DNA of 64,000 nt from contig NZ_LR594675.1 of assembly GCF_901827205.1 (NCBI RefSeq), positions 4,650,001 to 4,714,000 of the forward strand, read 5' to 3'. The notes below the pieces were generated by a model. It was not told where the DNA came from, searched no databases, and saw only the letters and a list, made by a program, of their open reading frames with translations. Origin of the DNA: Variovorax sp. PBS-H4. GTDB taxonomy: Bacteria > Pseudomonadota > Gammaproteobacteria > Burkholderiales > Burkholderiaceae_C. Both the position numbers and the translations under genes were made by a program. This document shows positions 1 to 7,045 of the stretch, piece by piece; the stretch's first letter is position 1; every line of letters starts with the position of its first letter.

Positions 1-481
1 GCTGCGGCCGATCGCCCCAGGCCTTCGGCGTCGACCAGCGCACGTCCTTCTCGGCGCCGAAGGCATACAGCCACTCGATGAAGGCGCTGCCGAGCTTGAG
101 CGAGAAGCGGCGGGTCTGCTCGCCGACGGCCACGAAGCCCGGGTTGTTCAGCGCGGGGATCAGCTCGAGGTTGTCCCCGAACTTGTGCCAGTCTTCGAGC
201 AGGTCCGCGTCGTCCTTGGTGTCGTGCTTGAAGGCGTTCACCAGCAGGCGCTTCCACGAGCCCGCGGGCAGCATGCGGCCGTCGTAGATCGACACCTGGC
301 GGGCGATGTCCCCGATCATGGCGTGGTACTTCTCTTCCTGCAGACGGGTCTTCGTGTCGCGGCGGCGCTTGATGGACAGCTCCACCTTGCCGCCGTCTTG
401 TGTCTCGTCGATCACCGATGGCAGCAGCGCGCGCACCACGGCCTTGTACTGGCCGGGGTCGGTGATGGTGAAGGTTCTCAC
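1..481 (-). CDS. NinB-family recombination protein (partial)
   Basis: Partial gene running off the left edge; about 160 codons are visible from a GTG start whose GTGA overlaps the stop of the preceding gene. The translated product (VRTFTITDPGQYKAVVRALL at its start) contains the pattern of the lambda NinB/Orf family: a basic central stretch, then a segment resembling 'YHAMIGDIARQVSIYDGRML', 'SWKRLLVNAF', 'LIPALNNPGFVAVGEQTRRF' and a C-terminal 'FIEWLYAFGAEKDVRWS'. NinB binds single-stranded DNA and helps load recombination functions in lambda-like phages. It is the most distal visible gene of the leftward early operon, as in lambda where nin genes follow replication genes. Assignment rests on motif memory. 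Confidence 0.75.
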   Translation of the reverse strand, partial: MRTFTITDPGQYKAVVRALLPSVIDETQDGGKVELSIKRRRDTKTRLQEEKYHAMIGDIARQVSIYDGRMLPAGSWKRLLVNAFKHDTKDDADLLEDWHKFGDNLELIPALNNPGFVAVGEQTRRFSLKLGSAFIEWLYAFGAEKDVRWSTPKAWGDRPQ

Positions 482-963
482 GCGCTGATGCTCTTGAGCA
501 GGGCCTGGAGTTGGCGCAGCTTCTCGCCGTCCTTGCCCGCGGCTTTCACGCGGTCTTCCACGTCGAGCGCGATCGCCTCGGCCTCGTCGGCGGCGCGGCG
601 CAGCAGCGCGCCCAGGTTCGCCAGGCGCGAGAGGGTGTCGTCGGCCGTGGCCGGCTGCACCGGTGCGGGCGTGGCGATCGGGCGGATGGTGGCGGGCATG
701 TCGAGCTCCTGGGTGGTGGTGATGGGTTGGCGGGCGAGCACGCGGATGAAGTTGCCGCGGGTGGGCTCCTTCACCGCGCCGCGCTCGCAAAGGGTGTTGA
801 GGCAGCCGTCGATGACATCCCGGCTCGCGCTGGAGCCGAGGCGGCGCAGTTCAACGGCGATCTGGTCCTTGGACCACGGGCTTTGCATGGGCACTGCCTC
901 GAGCACCTTCTTTGCCATTCCGTTGAGCCCGCTCTCGATGCGGGCCAGCTTGTTCGCGTTCAT
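478..963 (-). CDS. Phage protein with winged-helix-like N-terminal half, unknown function
   Basis: Start chosen at the ATG at 963 because AGGA lies 8 bases before it; the frame is also open to an ATG at 1062, 4 bases after the preceding stop, but that one lacks a ribosome binding site. The product (161 residues, beginning MNANKLARIESGLNGMAKKV) has a winged-helix-like segment ('WSKDQIAVELRRLGSSASRD' then 'CLNTLCERGAVKEP') followed by a Pro/Thr-rich linker and an Ala/Leu-rich helix with coiled-coil character. Similar small proteins are frequent in phages of Burkholderiales. DNA binding is an inference; no specific role is known to me. The stop overlaps the GTG of the NinB gene. Confidence 0.6.
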   Translation of the reverse strand: MNANKLARIESGLNGMAKKVLEAVPMQSPWSKDQIAVELRRLGSSASRDVIDGCLNTLCERGAVKEPTRGNFIRVLARQPITTTQELDMPATIRPIATPAPVQPATADDTLSRLANLGALLRRAADEAEAIALDVEDRVKAAGKDGEKLRQLQALLKSISA

Positions 964-1066
964 GAGGTTTCCTGGGTTATCGACTCCGGCCATGCGCAGT
1001 CCTTCGCGGACGCCTCTCCCGAAAGCTGCGCGGCGCCGTTGCTCCTGTTCGGTGAGTCCCATGGGG

Positions 1067-1426
1067 CTACGGCTGTGCCGTCTCCGTCAGGTGGATTTCC
1101 ACTGCCCACTCACCCTTCTTGCCCGGCCGCTGGCCGTAGTCCCAGGTGATGGTCTTGCCGTCGGCGTCGTCGCGGCCGAGCCATGTGGCGATCTGGTCAC
1201 GCACGGCCTTGAGGCTGCCCTGCAGGTTGTCCTTGTCGAGTCCCTTGCTGCTGGGCGATACACGCACCATCAGCGCGTACACCGACCCCGCGGGCGTCGG
1301 CTTGCCGTTGAGCAGCCACTGCACAGCAGCGCGCTCGGACTTCACGCGCCGGTGCCGGGCCATGGCTTGCTCGCGGTCGTTGAGGCCGTTGCCGGTCTTG
1401 AGGGGGACGGAAATGTGCAGGGTCAT
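1067..1426 (-). CDS. RusA-like Holliday junction resolvase candidate
   Basis: 119 residues, close to the usual length of RusA-family endonucleases (about 120). The central part reads 'KGLDKDNLQGSLKAVRDQIA' followed by 'WLGRDDADGKTITWDYGQ', which matches the RusA pattern of conserved Asp residues in D-x-DN-x(4)-K-x(3)-D and a later DD that coordinate metal at the resolvase active site. RusA cuts Holliday junctions and debranches phage DNA before packaging. It sits in the late part of the leftward early operon next to NinB, the same neighbourhood as rap/ninG/rusA genes in lambdoid phages. The start overlaps the preceding gene by 4 bases. The family is divergent, so the catalytic role is likely but not certain. 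Confidence 0.6.
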   Translation of the reverse strand: MTLHISVPLKTGNGLNDREQAMARHRRVKSERAAVQWLLNGKPTPAGSVYALMVRVSPSSKGLDKDNLQGSLKAVRDQIATWLGRDDADGKTITWDYGQRPGKKGEWAVEIHLTETAQP

Positions 1427-1728
1427 AGGGTGTCGTGGAAAAAGCGATGCTTGGGAAAGGCGCGAGGCCCACGGGCGAGCTTTGGCAGGCGCGATGCGGG
1501 CTCGATGAATGGGGCCGGGTAGCTGATGCGAGCCTTGGTGAGCTCGGCGTCGAGTTGCGCCAGCAGGTCGGCGAACAGCCCGGGGTCTTCGCGGGCCATC
1601 TGGTCGGCGCGCCAGCGCGCGTAGCCGGCATCCAGGCGCGCCATGCGCAGCAGATGCGCCGCGGTGGCCACCCGATGCGCAACCGGGTCGGGCGCGGGCG
1701 CACAGGGGATGAGAGCACCGCCGGTCAC
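1423..1728 (-). CDS. Small phage protein, unknown
   Basis: 101 residues from a GTG whose GTGA overlaps the stop of the HNH-like gene, and its own stop overlaps the ATG of the RusA-like gene, so it is a well-embedded member of the leftward operon. The product is Ala/Arg-rich and helical (…AAHLLRMARLDAGYARW…), with a C-terminal 'FPKHRFFHDTL'. I do not recognise a family. The coupled translation and position between nucleic-acid genes suggest a small accessory protein of replication or recombination, but that is context only. Confidence 0.55.
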   Translation of the reverse strand: MTGGALIPCAPAPDPVAHRVATAAHLLRMARLDAGYARWRADQMAREDPGLFADLLAQLDAELTKARISYPAPFIEPASRLPKLARGPRAFPKHRFFHDTL

Positions 1729-2264
1729 AGCGTTCCCATCAGCCCAGCGAAGGGCGAGGCCAGCTCGCGCCAGGACTCATTGCGCAAGATCCGGGCGACA
1801 AGCGATCGGTCCACGCCGAACTCGGCGCCCAGCGTGTCGATCGTGTCCGTGGCGCGGCGCGCGCGCATTTCCCGCACCTTGGCGATGTCCAGCTTTGCGA
1901 ACGGACGCGCCGCCTTGGCGCAGGCGGCAGACTTGCGGGCCCGGACAGCGAGCGAGGCATTCCCGAGCACTGCCGCGGCCGACTTGTCGGTGAGGGCCAG
2001 ATGCTCGATGTGGAGGCAGTTGACCTTCTCGCACGTCACCGTCACGAGCTCGTGCGGCTCCAGCGGCCGGTCGTGGTGCGCCTCCCACATCAGCCGGCGC
2101 GCGCTGGTGTCGTAGAGCTTCGGCGCGCCGTTGGCGTTGGTGCCGCCCTGCCACAGGAGGCAGTCGCCGCACTCGATCGAGCCGGCGAACAGTTTCAGCA
2201 GCGCCAGGAAGTGGTCCGCGTCGGTGGGATTGCCGTCGGCGTCGGGGAAGAACACGCGCCTCAT
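1725..2264 (-). CDS. HNH-like zinc protein, probably degenerate nuclease, with C-terminal HTH
   Basis: 179 residues. Residues 30-95 resemble the HNH-3 type homing nuclease fold: 'CGDCLLWQGGTNANGAPKLY', then 'RRLMWEAHHDRPLEPHE' and 'VTCEKVNCLHIEHLALT', i.e. paired cysteines and the final N-C-x(3)-EHL. The first His of the usual 'vxHxC' is replaced (VTVTC), so the catalytic site may be lost. The C-terminal third ('KVREMRARRATDTIDTLGAE' then 'FGVDRSLVARILRNESW') looks like a helix-turn-helix, as in HNH proteins that act as DNA-binding regulators. It overlaps its neighbours by 4 bases on both sides. Function could be a nicking nuclease or a DNA-binding factor; I favour the latter. Confidence 0.55.
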   Translation of the reverse strand: MRRVFFPDADGNPTDADHFLALLKLFAGSIECGDCLLWQGGTNANGAPKLYDTSARRLMWEAHHDRPLEPHELVTVTCEKVNCLHIEHLALTDKSAAAVLGNASLAVRARKSAACAKAARPFAKLDIAKVREMRARRATDTIDTLGAEFGVDRSLVARILRNESWRELASPFAGLMGTL

Positions 2265-2737
2265 GCCGACACCGCCTCAATCAGCGGCTCGAAGTCGCTC
2301 CACCGCACGGCGCCGCGCTCGAGCAGGCAATGCAGCTCGAAGGCGGATTCCGTCACGCTGTCGAAGTCGAGCTCGGCGAGCAGCCGCTCGCAGGCCAGCA
2401 GGCCGGAAACGATGGACGCGCGGCTGGCCTCGGTGATGACTTCCTCGCCGGCCTGGTCGTACACCGCATTGGCGGCGCCGCGCAGGATGCGTATCTCGGG
2501 CAGGCTGGGGTCCAGGCCATCGGCCACTGCGGCGCCCAGCACCACGAAGAACATGCGCCCGGCCTTGTTGACCATTTCCCCACTGTCGGAGCCGGTCAAG
2601 GCGTGGATCTGCGCAGACGTGAACGTGGAGCGCACTTCGACGGCGATCGCCTCGCGAATCTCGCGGTCGACCTTTGCCGCCACGGCGCGCTCGATGAGGC
2701 TCGGGCCTCGAGGGGTGCGGCGGCGCTTCACAGCCAT
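2261..2737 (-). CDS. Phage hypothetical protein
   Basis: 158 residues from the ATG at 2737 (MAVKRRRTPRGPSLIERAVA). The protein has a basic N-terminus and a mostly helical, acidic C-terminus ('ELHCLLERGAVRWSDFEPLI'). No catalytic motif or family is recognised. It overlaps the upstream small gene by 10 bases and the downstream HNH-like gene by 4, which supports it being translated as part of the leftward early operon. An open frame continues upstream of 2737 but would run through two other genes and is not used. Confidence 0.55.
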   Translation of the reverse strand: MAVKRRRTPRGPSLIERAVAAKVDREIREAIAVEVRSTFTSAQIHALTGSDSGEMVNKAGRMFFVVLGAAVADGLDPSLPEIRILRGAANAVYDQAGEEVITEASRASIVSGLLACERLLAELDFDSVTESAFELHCLLERGAVRWSDFEPLIEAVSA

Positions 2738-2958
2738 GACTGCGGCCCCCTGCGGCGCTTGGACGGGCCGGCGCGGTAGACCCGCGTTCCGCCGATGTTC
2801 GCGAACGTGACGAGCTTGGCTTCGAGGGCTTGGTGGGCAACGTGCCTGAATCCTTCCCACCCCCAACCGCAGCAGAGAACCGCTTCGGTGTGGCGCATTG
2901 GGCCGTGCTCGAGCAGCTTTGCCAGAGCGACGGGTCGCGGTAGAAGTTGAGTGGTCAT
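2728..2958 (-). CDS. Small phage protein, possible winged helix
   Basis: 76 residues from the ATG at 2958, whose ATGA overlaps the stop of the preceding gene. The sequence begins MTTQLLPRPVALAKLLEHGP and continues with a helical stretch 'FRHVAHQALEAKLVTFANIG' and a basic end 'GPSKRRRGPQSW'. The order helix, helix, short strand with Gly-Gly-Thr-Arg-Val-Tyr is compatible with a small winged-helix DNA-binding protein, but I recognise no named family. Neighbour overlaps on both sides support expression. Confidence 0.5.
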   Translation of the reverse strand: MTTQLLPRPVALAKLLEHGPMRHTEAVLCCGWGWEGFRHVAHQALEAKLVTFANIGGTRVYRAGPSKRRRGPQSWL

Positions 2959-3164
2959 GCTTTGGGCGCCTCGTCGTTGGCCGCGGGGAAGACAGCCGAC
3001 CACGCTGCGAAGTGGCCGGCCAGGATGCGTGCGTGCTCGGCAGCCTCGGCGAGCACCGATTCGGGGGCACCAGCGAGCGGCCCGCGGCCGATGCGCGCAG
3101 CGCCGATGGCGTAGGAGAACTTTTGCGAACGCAGCAGGTTCGAGGCAAGGACGGCCATGGTCAT
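2955..3164 (-). CDS. Small phage protein, unknown
   Basis: 69 residues, starting with an ATG whose ATGA overlaps the stop of the replication gene (a second ATG two codons in, at 3158, is an alternative). The product is Ala-rich and amphipathic (…ESVLAEAAEHARILAGHFAA…), consistent with one or two helices and no membrane segment. No family recognised. Its position directly after the replication-initiation gene is where phages often encode a helicase loader or replication accessory, but at this size that role is not supported. Confidence 0.5.
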   Translation of the reverse strand: MTMAVLASNLLRSQKFSYAIGAARIGRGPLAGAPESVLAEAAEHARILAGHFAAWSAVFPAANDEAPKA

Positions 3165-4114
3165 GCTGGCTCTCCCGCGAGGGCTTCGACGGCGCGGCGC
3201 ACGCGCGCCGTGTAGGCCTGAAACGTCTCGCGACTCGCGCTCAGGTCATTCGCGTTCCACATGCCCAGGCCGAGCTCGATGCCCTTGGCCTCGATGCTCG
3301 ATCGGCTGTCGTCCCAGGGCTTCACGGGCATGCCGGCACCCGAGGCGATCACGGCCGCCTCGCCGAGCTGGCGCTTCACGATGCCCAACAGGTAGGCGAA
3401 GCCCTTCGGCGGCTTCGCTTCGGCGCAGATTTCGGCCGCGGCCTCGAAGGTTTCGACCGGAACGCCCTTGTCGATCAGCGCCAGCAGTTCGGGGTTGGAC
3501 GGGTTGATGCCCGATGCCACGCCCTTCGCCTTGATGGCGCGGCAGATGGCTCCCGCTTTCGTCGGCTCTGCCGATCCACCCCCACCAGATCCGGCGCCGG
3601 GATCTTGGGTGGTGGTGTCTACTTGGGTATAGGTACCGGTACCGGTACCGGTTCCGGTGTCGGATTCGGGGTGGAGTCCCGCACTTGTCCCGCGGGACAA
3701 ATCAGGGACATCGCCGAGACTATCGCGGAGTCCTTCGGTCTGCTTCGCACGGGCGCGCGCCTTCCGGTCGGCTTCACTGCGTCGTCGCGTCATCATTTCC
3801 GTGACGCGCAGGGTCAGCGTGTCGTGGTAGAGCCGGCCGTCGTCGGCCGGCCACCAGCCGCGCATGAGCTTCGCGCGTACCTTGGCGAAGGCTTTCAGCG
3901 GCATACCGATCTTGGCGGCGATGAGCTCGTCGTCGGCGGGCAGCGAGCCGCACGGCTCCTGGCGCCACGCGGTCATCCAGAGCATCAGCAGCCACGGCCG
4001 CAGCTCGGCGGGCGCCAGCGCCCAGGTGTCGGACTGCTCAATCTTTTCGTGGTCCAGCTCGAAGCGCCAGCCCTTTGCCCGCGTGTCTGACGGATAGGGC
4101 ACGGGTTTACTCAT
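3161..4114 (-). CDS. Phage replication protein, DUF1376/YdaU-like
   Basis: 317 residues. The N-terminal 100 residues resemble DUF1376: 'TWALAPAELRPWLLMLWMTA', 'CGSLPADDELIAAKIGM' and 'FAKVRAKLMRGWWPADDGRL' followed by a basic 'MMTRRRSEADRKARARAKQT'. This is the arrangement of primosomal or origin-binding proteins in many phages (winged helix, then basic linker). A low-complexity Gly-Thr linker follows, then a C-terminal helical part. It would act at the phage origin, perhaps within its own coding sequence as in lambda O, though no iteron set is seen beyond the short repeat at 3632. The ATG overlaps by 4 bases the stop of the 4111-5244 frame, not that of the cytosine methyltransferase. Confidence 0.65.
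   Translation of the reverse strand: MSKPVPYPSDTRAKGWRFELDHEKIEQSDTWALAPAELRPWLLMLWMTAWRQEPCGSLPADDELIAAKIGMPLKAFAKVRAKLMRGWWPADDGRLYHDTLTLRVTEMMTRRRSEADRKARARAKQTEGLRDSLGDVPDLSRGTSAGLHPESDTGTGTGTGTYTQVDTTTQDPGAGSGGGGSAEPTKAGAICRAIKAKGVASGINPSNPELLALIDKGVPVETFEAAAEICAEAKPPKGFAYLLGIVKRQLGEAAVIASGAGMPVKPWDDSRSSIEAKGIELGLGMWNANDLSASRETFQAYTARVRRAVEALAGEPA
3632..3661. repeat. Short tandem hexamer repeat (GGTACC)n inside the replication gene
   Basis: Three exact GGTACC units followed by GGTTCC and GGTGTC. In the gene frame it encodes an alternating Gly-Thr linker. Such Gly-Thr runs are common in the linker of DUF1376-like phage proteins and may vary by slippage. Confidence 0.85.
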
Positions 4115-5244
4115 CGGGGAATTCCTTCAAGTTGCGCGGGCTCGCCGCACAAGCTCAACAAAAGCGACTGCTGCACACGTCGCCACGACGCCGTTGCCAA
4201 CGCACTTGAGGCGTGGGGCTCGGCTATCGGCCATGTCAAAGGCCATCCCATCAGCCAGGCCGCAAAAATCGGGTTCAAGCGCAGGTGCAACCTCGGGCCA
4301 GCGCTCGAGGATTGAGGGCCAGCGAGGATCTGCTGGGCCTGGGGCGAATGCGCCACGAAGTTCGGTAGCTGCTCGCCCTTCCCCTCCCCGCCCCGGTCCT
4401 CGAGGCTCTTGCTGTTGGGCGTGCGGTAGTCGCGTGAGGCCGGCGTAGGCCACTCGGAGCGGACGCGGCTGGTCAACGTATGGCCCCTCGTGCCACGCTC
4501 GATCGCGCCCCACCCGCCCGACATTTCGCTGTCCTGCGCCGTCGGCGTGGGCCAGTGCTCGGCTGCGGTCTGGAGCACCGACGTGCCCGCACCAGACATC
4601 GAGCGCAAGCGGCGCTCGGCGATCGCCTCCGGCGACTCGGTACCGCGCTTGCCCGCCCCAGCGTCCGGCGTCGGCCACCGCGCGCCATGCGAAGCAGAAC
4701 CATCGTTCGCGGCCGTGCGAGGCGCCCACGTCGGACGCGGAAAGAGTGAGCCATTCCGCGTGCCACCCGCGGTCGGCCAGTTCTCCCACGACGCGGGCAG
4801 CGGCGCGTTCGTAAACATCACCCTCGGCTTCGTCCACAGCGGAGGCGGTGGCAGTAGCGATGCCTGCGACGTTCTCCAGAAAGAGGCACCACGCACCGCA
4901 AGCGTCGGCAATGTCGAGGATGCGGAAGAAGAGCCCGCTGCGCTCGCCGTCGAGCCCAGCACGGCGCCCTGCAACTGAGAGGTCTTGGCAGGGGAACCCA
5001 GCAGCGATGCAATCCACTGCGCCGCGCCACGCTCGAGCGTCGAAGGTGAGCATGTCGGACCAGACAGGAGCCGGGTCCAGCGATCCTTCTTCGATGCGCG
5101 CCGCCAAGACTGCGGCGGCGTGAGCTTCCCGCTCAACGTAGCAGACTGTGCAAGCCTCGAGGCCCAGGTATCCGAGCCCAGCTCGCAGTCCTTCTCCAAG
5201 CATGCCCACTCCGGCGAACAGCTCGAGGGTGCGTAAAGCCACAT
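4111..5244 (-). CDS. Overlapping-frame protein within the cytosine methyltransferase gene (WPTP-repeat, LNP…WLMGWP family)
   Basis: A 377-codon frame on the same strand as, and shifted relative to, the cytosine methyltransferase. Its ATG at 5244 directly follows the TGA (5247-5245) of the upstream gene, and its TGA (4113-4111) overlaps the ATG of the replication gene as ATGA. The product has 'SGKLTPPQSWRRASKKDRW' (residues 38-56), three WPTP motifs (190, 231, 265), 'GEQLPNF' (290-296) and 'LRLNPIFAAWLMGWP' (321-335). I recall phage proteins with this same set of motifs (WPTP repeats, EQLPNF, LNPxxVEWLMGxPxGW) annotated as hypothetical. It could be a truly overprinted gene or an in silico echo of a conserved methyltransferase. 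The exact fit to both operon junctions favours translation. Function unknown. Confidence 0.5.
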   Translation of the reverse strand: MWLYAPSSCSPEWACLEKDCELGSDTWASRLAQSATLSGKLTPPQSWRRASKKDRWTRLLSGPTCSPSTLERGAAQWIASLLGSPAKTSQLQGAVLGSTASAAGSSSASSTLPTLAVRGASFWRTSQASLLPPPPLWTKPRVMFTNAPLPASWENWPTAGGTRNGSLFPRPTWAPRTAANDGSASHGARWPTPDAGAGKRGTESPEAIAERRLRSMSGAGTSVLQTAAEHWPTPTAQDSEMSGGWGAIERGTRGHTLTSRVRSEWPTPASRDYRTPNSKSLEDRGGEGKGEQLPNFVAHSPQAQQILAGPQSSSAGPRLHLRLNPIFAAWLMGWPLTWPIAEPHASSALATASWRRVQQSLLLSLCGEPAQLEGIPR

Positions 5245-5248
5245 TCAC
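4127..5248 (-). CDS. DNA (cytosine-5) methyltransferase
   Basis: 373 residues from a GTG (GTGA overlap with the upstream gene). C5-methyltransferase motifs appear in order: motif I 'LELFAGVGMLGEGL' (8-21), motif IV 'AAGFPCQDLS' with the catalytic Cys87, motif VI 'FLENV' (123-127), motif VIII 'GRERWF', and motif X 'RLKCVGNGVVATCAAVAF' (346-363). The region between VIII and X, where target recognition lies, is rich in repeated ADA-type tripeptides. It transfers a methyl group from SAM to cytosine at an unknown site. No restriction endonuclease is adjacent, so it is probably an orphan enzyme protecting phage DNA or tuning expression. A second frame covers the entire gene (4111-5244), which constrains both proteins. 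Confidence 0.85.
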   Translation of the reverse strand: MNVALRTLELFAGVGMLGEGLRAGLGYLGLEACTVCYVEREAHAAAVLAARIEEGSLDPAPVWSDMLTFDARAWRGAVDCIAAGFPCQDLSVAGRRAGLDGERSGLFFRILDIADACGAWCLFLENVAGIATATASAVDEAEGDVYERAAARVVGELADRGWHAEWLTLSASDVGASHGRERWFCFAWRAVADAGRWGGQARYRVAGGDRRAPLALDVWCGHVGAPDRSRALAHADGAGQRNVGRVGRDRAWHEGPYVDQPRPLRVAYAGLTRLPHAQQQEPRGPGRGGEGRAATELRGAFAPGPADPRWPSILERWPEVAPALEPDFCGLADGMAFDMADSRAPRLKCVGNGVVATCAAVAFVELVRRARAT

Positions 5249-5577
5249 GCATCCCCCTGGATGTTGGCCGGCTCGTTGACGACCCACACCACGGCCTCAT
5301 CGCCACCGCCGGTCAGGCGCGTGCGCCCGCTGTCGACGATCAGGCGATCCGTGCAGAGCTCCACGCGCCGAGGCCGCTGGGTGTTGGCGCCCATGGGGAT
5401 GCCGCGCTGCATTTCCTCGTCGGTGGCACCGGCGCGGCCGCAACGCTTGAGGTACGCCAGCACCAGTGCACGCTTCGTCGGCGCCTTGGGCACGAAGGCC
5501 TCTGCTGCCTTGCGGCTGGTGCGCGAGTGCCGCTGGTGCGGCGGGTTGTGGTCAAGGGTGAGCTGCTGCATGGTCAC
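5245..5577 (-). CDS. Phage protein with predicted winged helix
   Basis: 110 residues. After a polar N-terminus comes 'TKRALVLAYLKRCGRAGATD' then 'EEMQRGIPMGANTQRPRR' and a strand-turn-strand 'VDSGRTRLTGGGDEAVVWVV', the layout of a small winged-helix protein that decides on DNA with a recognition helix around 'ANTQRPRRVEL'. It lies between two methyltransferase genes and overlaps the upstream one by 4 bases; its TGA is followed without a gap by the ATG of the 4111-5244 frame and overlaps the methyltransferase GTG. A regulatory or methylation-accessory role is inferred only. Confidence 0.6.
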   Translation of the reverse strand: MTMQQLTLDHNPPHQRHSRTSRKAAEAFVPKAPTKRALVLAYLKRCGRAGATDEEMQRGIPMGANTQRPRRVELCTDRLIVDSGRTRLTGGGDEAVVWVVNEPANIQGDA

Positions 5578-6791
5578 GCTGCCTCCAGAAAGAGTGACGG
5601 CTGCGGGGGGATGCGATCGGCCTGGAGCGGCGCATTGGCGCGGTTGAGGTCGATGCCGATGAAGTGCCGGCCCAGCCGGCGTGCGACGAGCCCAGTGGTG
5701 CCGGACCCAAAGAAGGGATCGAAGACGATGGCGCCCACCGGCGAGCCGGCCAGCACGCAGGGCTCAATCAGCTTCTGTGGGTAGGTGGCGAAGTGCGCGC
5801 CCTTGTAGCTCTCGGTTGGCACGGTCCACACGCTGCGCTTGTTGCGGCTGTCGACGCGCACGGCCATGGCCGCATCGAAGCTGGCGTTGCTCTTGCCGCC
5901 CGTCTCGCGATCGGCGAGCTTGCGCACGCGCCCGCGCTGCCGAGCCTCCGCATCAGTGCCGTGGCCGAAGCCAACGCCGCGGTGCTGGCTGTAGCGGCCC
6001 TCCGTCTCGTTGTGCATGCGATCGGTGCCCGTTGCCCAGCCCGACGGCACCAAAGCCTTCATCGGGCGATCGCTGCGCGCTCCACCGTTGGCACGCATGC
6101 TGCCAATCTGCGCCTCCACGTGCTGAGCCAGGCGCGCATGCGTGTTGGGACTCACGGGCTCGCGGATGGCCTCGCTGTCGAAGTAGTAGCGGGGGCGCTT
6201 GGTCAGCAGGAAGATGAACTCGTGCGCCTTGGTGCACCGATCCTTCGCGCTCTCGGGCATCGGGTTGGGCTTGTGCCAAACGATGTCCTGGCGCAGGTAC
6301 CACCCAGCGTCCTGCAGGGCGAAGGCGAGGCGCCAGGGCTGGCCCACCATGTCCTTCGGCTTGAAGCCGGGCATGCGCATGTCGCTGCGTGGGATCGGGT
6401 GGTTGTCGCGACGGCGCGAGGCGGTGTAGGCCGCGGCTTCGGCGCTCTTGCTGGTGCTCTTGCCGGTGATGTAGGCGCTCTGCTTCGCCTTCGGGTCGCG
6501 GCTGCCGGCGTAGCTGTCGCCCATGTTCAGAAAGAGCGTGCCGTCGTGGCGCAGGATCTGGTGGCACAGGTCGAAGACCTCCACCATGTTCGCCAGGAAC
6601 TCGGGCAGCGTCGGCTCGCTGCCGAGCTCGAGCGCCTTGTCCGGGTGGTCGGCCGGCAGGTAGCTTCGGAGCCCCCAATATGGAGGCGAAGTCACGATGG
6701 TCTGCACCTTCACGCCGTCGGCGATCATCTGCCGCAGCACCGCGCGCACGTCACCGAACTGGCACGTGTCCAGATAGTCGGCGGGCTTCAT
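5574..6791 (-). CDS. Site-specific DNA methyltransferase, N4-cytosine/N6-adenine beta class
   Basis: 405 residues from the ATG at 6791 (the frame is open further up but would overlay the preceding gene). Motif IV 'TSPPYWG' (34-40) comes first and motif I 'FDPFFGSGTTG' (357-367) near the C-terminus, the order of beta-class amino-methyltransferases. 'LRQDIVWHKPNPMPES' and 'FIFLLTKRPRYYFDSEAIRE' are also standard in this class. TSPPY favours N4-cytosine or N6-adenine methylation; the base cannot be decided here. The central 250-320 region is a variable target-recognition domain. No endonuclease neighbour is seen, so protection against host restriction is the likely role. It overlaps genes on both sides by 4 bases. 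Confidence 0.85.
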   Translation of the reverse strand: MKPADYLDTCQFGDVRAVLRQMIADGVKVQTIVTSPPYWGLRSYLPADHPDKALELGSEPTLPEFLANMVEVFDLCHQILRHDGTLFLNMGDSYAGSRDPKAKQSAYITGKSTSKSAEAAAYTASRRRDNHPIPRSDMRMPGFKPKDMVGQPWRLAFALQDAGWYLRQDIVWHKPNPMPESAKDRCTKAHEFIFLLTKRPRYYFDSEAIREPVSPNTHARLAQHVEAQIGSMRANGGARSDRPMKALVPSGWATGTDRMHNETEGRYSQHRGVGFGHGTDAEARQRGRVRKLADRETGGKSNASFDAAMAVRVDSRNKRSVWTVPTESYKGAHFATYPQKLIEPCVLAGSPVGAIVFDPFFGSGTTGLVARRLGRHFIGIDLNRANAPLQADRIPPQPSLFLEAA

Positions 6792-7045
6792 CCCTTGACC
6801 TTCTTGCCGTGGTTCACGAGGAATCGCAGCGTCAGCACGTACTCGCCCGGGGCCATCTCGCCGTTGGCGTTCACGTTGCGCACCACAACCTCGGGGTTGT
6901 GCTGGCCGACGATGCGGCGCAGCTCCACCACTTGGCCGGAGGGCAGCCTCCACCACTGGTAGAGGGCAAGCTGCGGTCGCGGGCCCGGCGCGGGCTGGTC
7001 GACCGCGATGGCGCGCGCCGCGCCGATGGGCCGCGGCTCGCTCAT
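6788..7045 (-). CDS. Small phage hypothetical protein
   Basis: 85 residues from the ATG at 7045, whose ATGA overlaps the stop of the CII-like gene. The sequence has a Pro-rich N-terminus and a C-terminal beta-rich part ('LPSGQVVELRRIVGQHNPEV' then 'GEYVLTLRFLVNHGKKVKG'), a pattern of a small SH3- or OB-like fold. No family recognised. It sits where lambda-like phages place the first delayed-early replication accessory. Confidence 0.55.
   Translation of the reverse strand: MSEPRPIGAARAIAVDQPAPGPRPQLALYQWWRLPSGQVVELRRIVGQHNPEVVVRNVNANGEMAPGEYVLTLRFLVNHGKKVKG

Noticed and set aside
3632..3661. Tandem hexamers as CRISPR or origin iterons
   Set aside because: Units are only 6 bases without spacers and encode a Gly-Thr linker; an origin role is not supported.
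5249..5287. Longer ATG start of the cytosine methyltransferase
   Set aside because: Would overlap more of the upstream gene; GTG at 5248 gives the usual GTGA junction.
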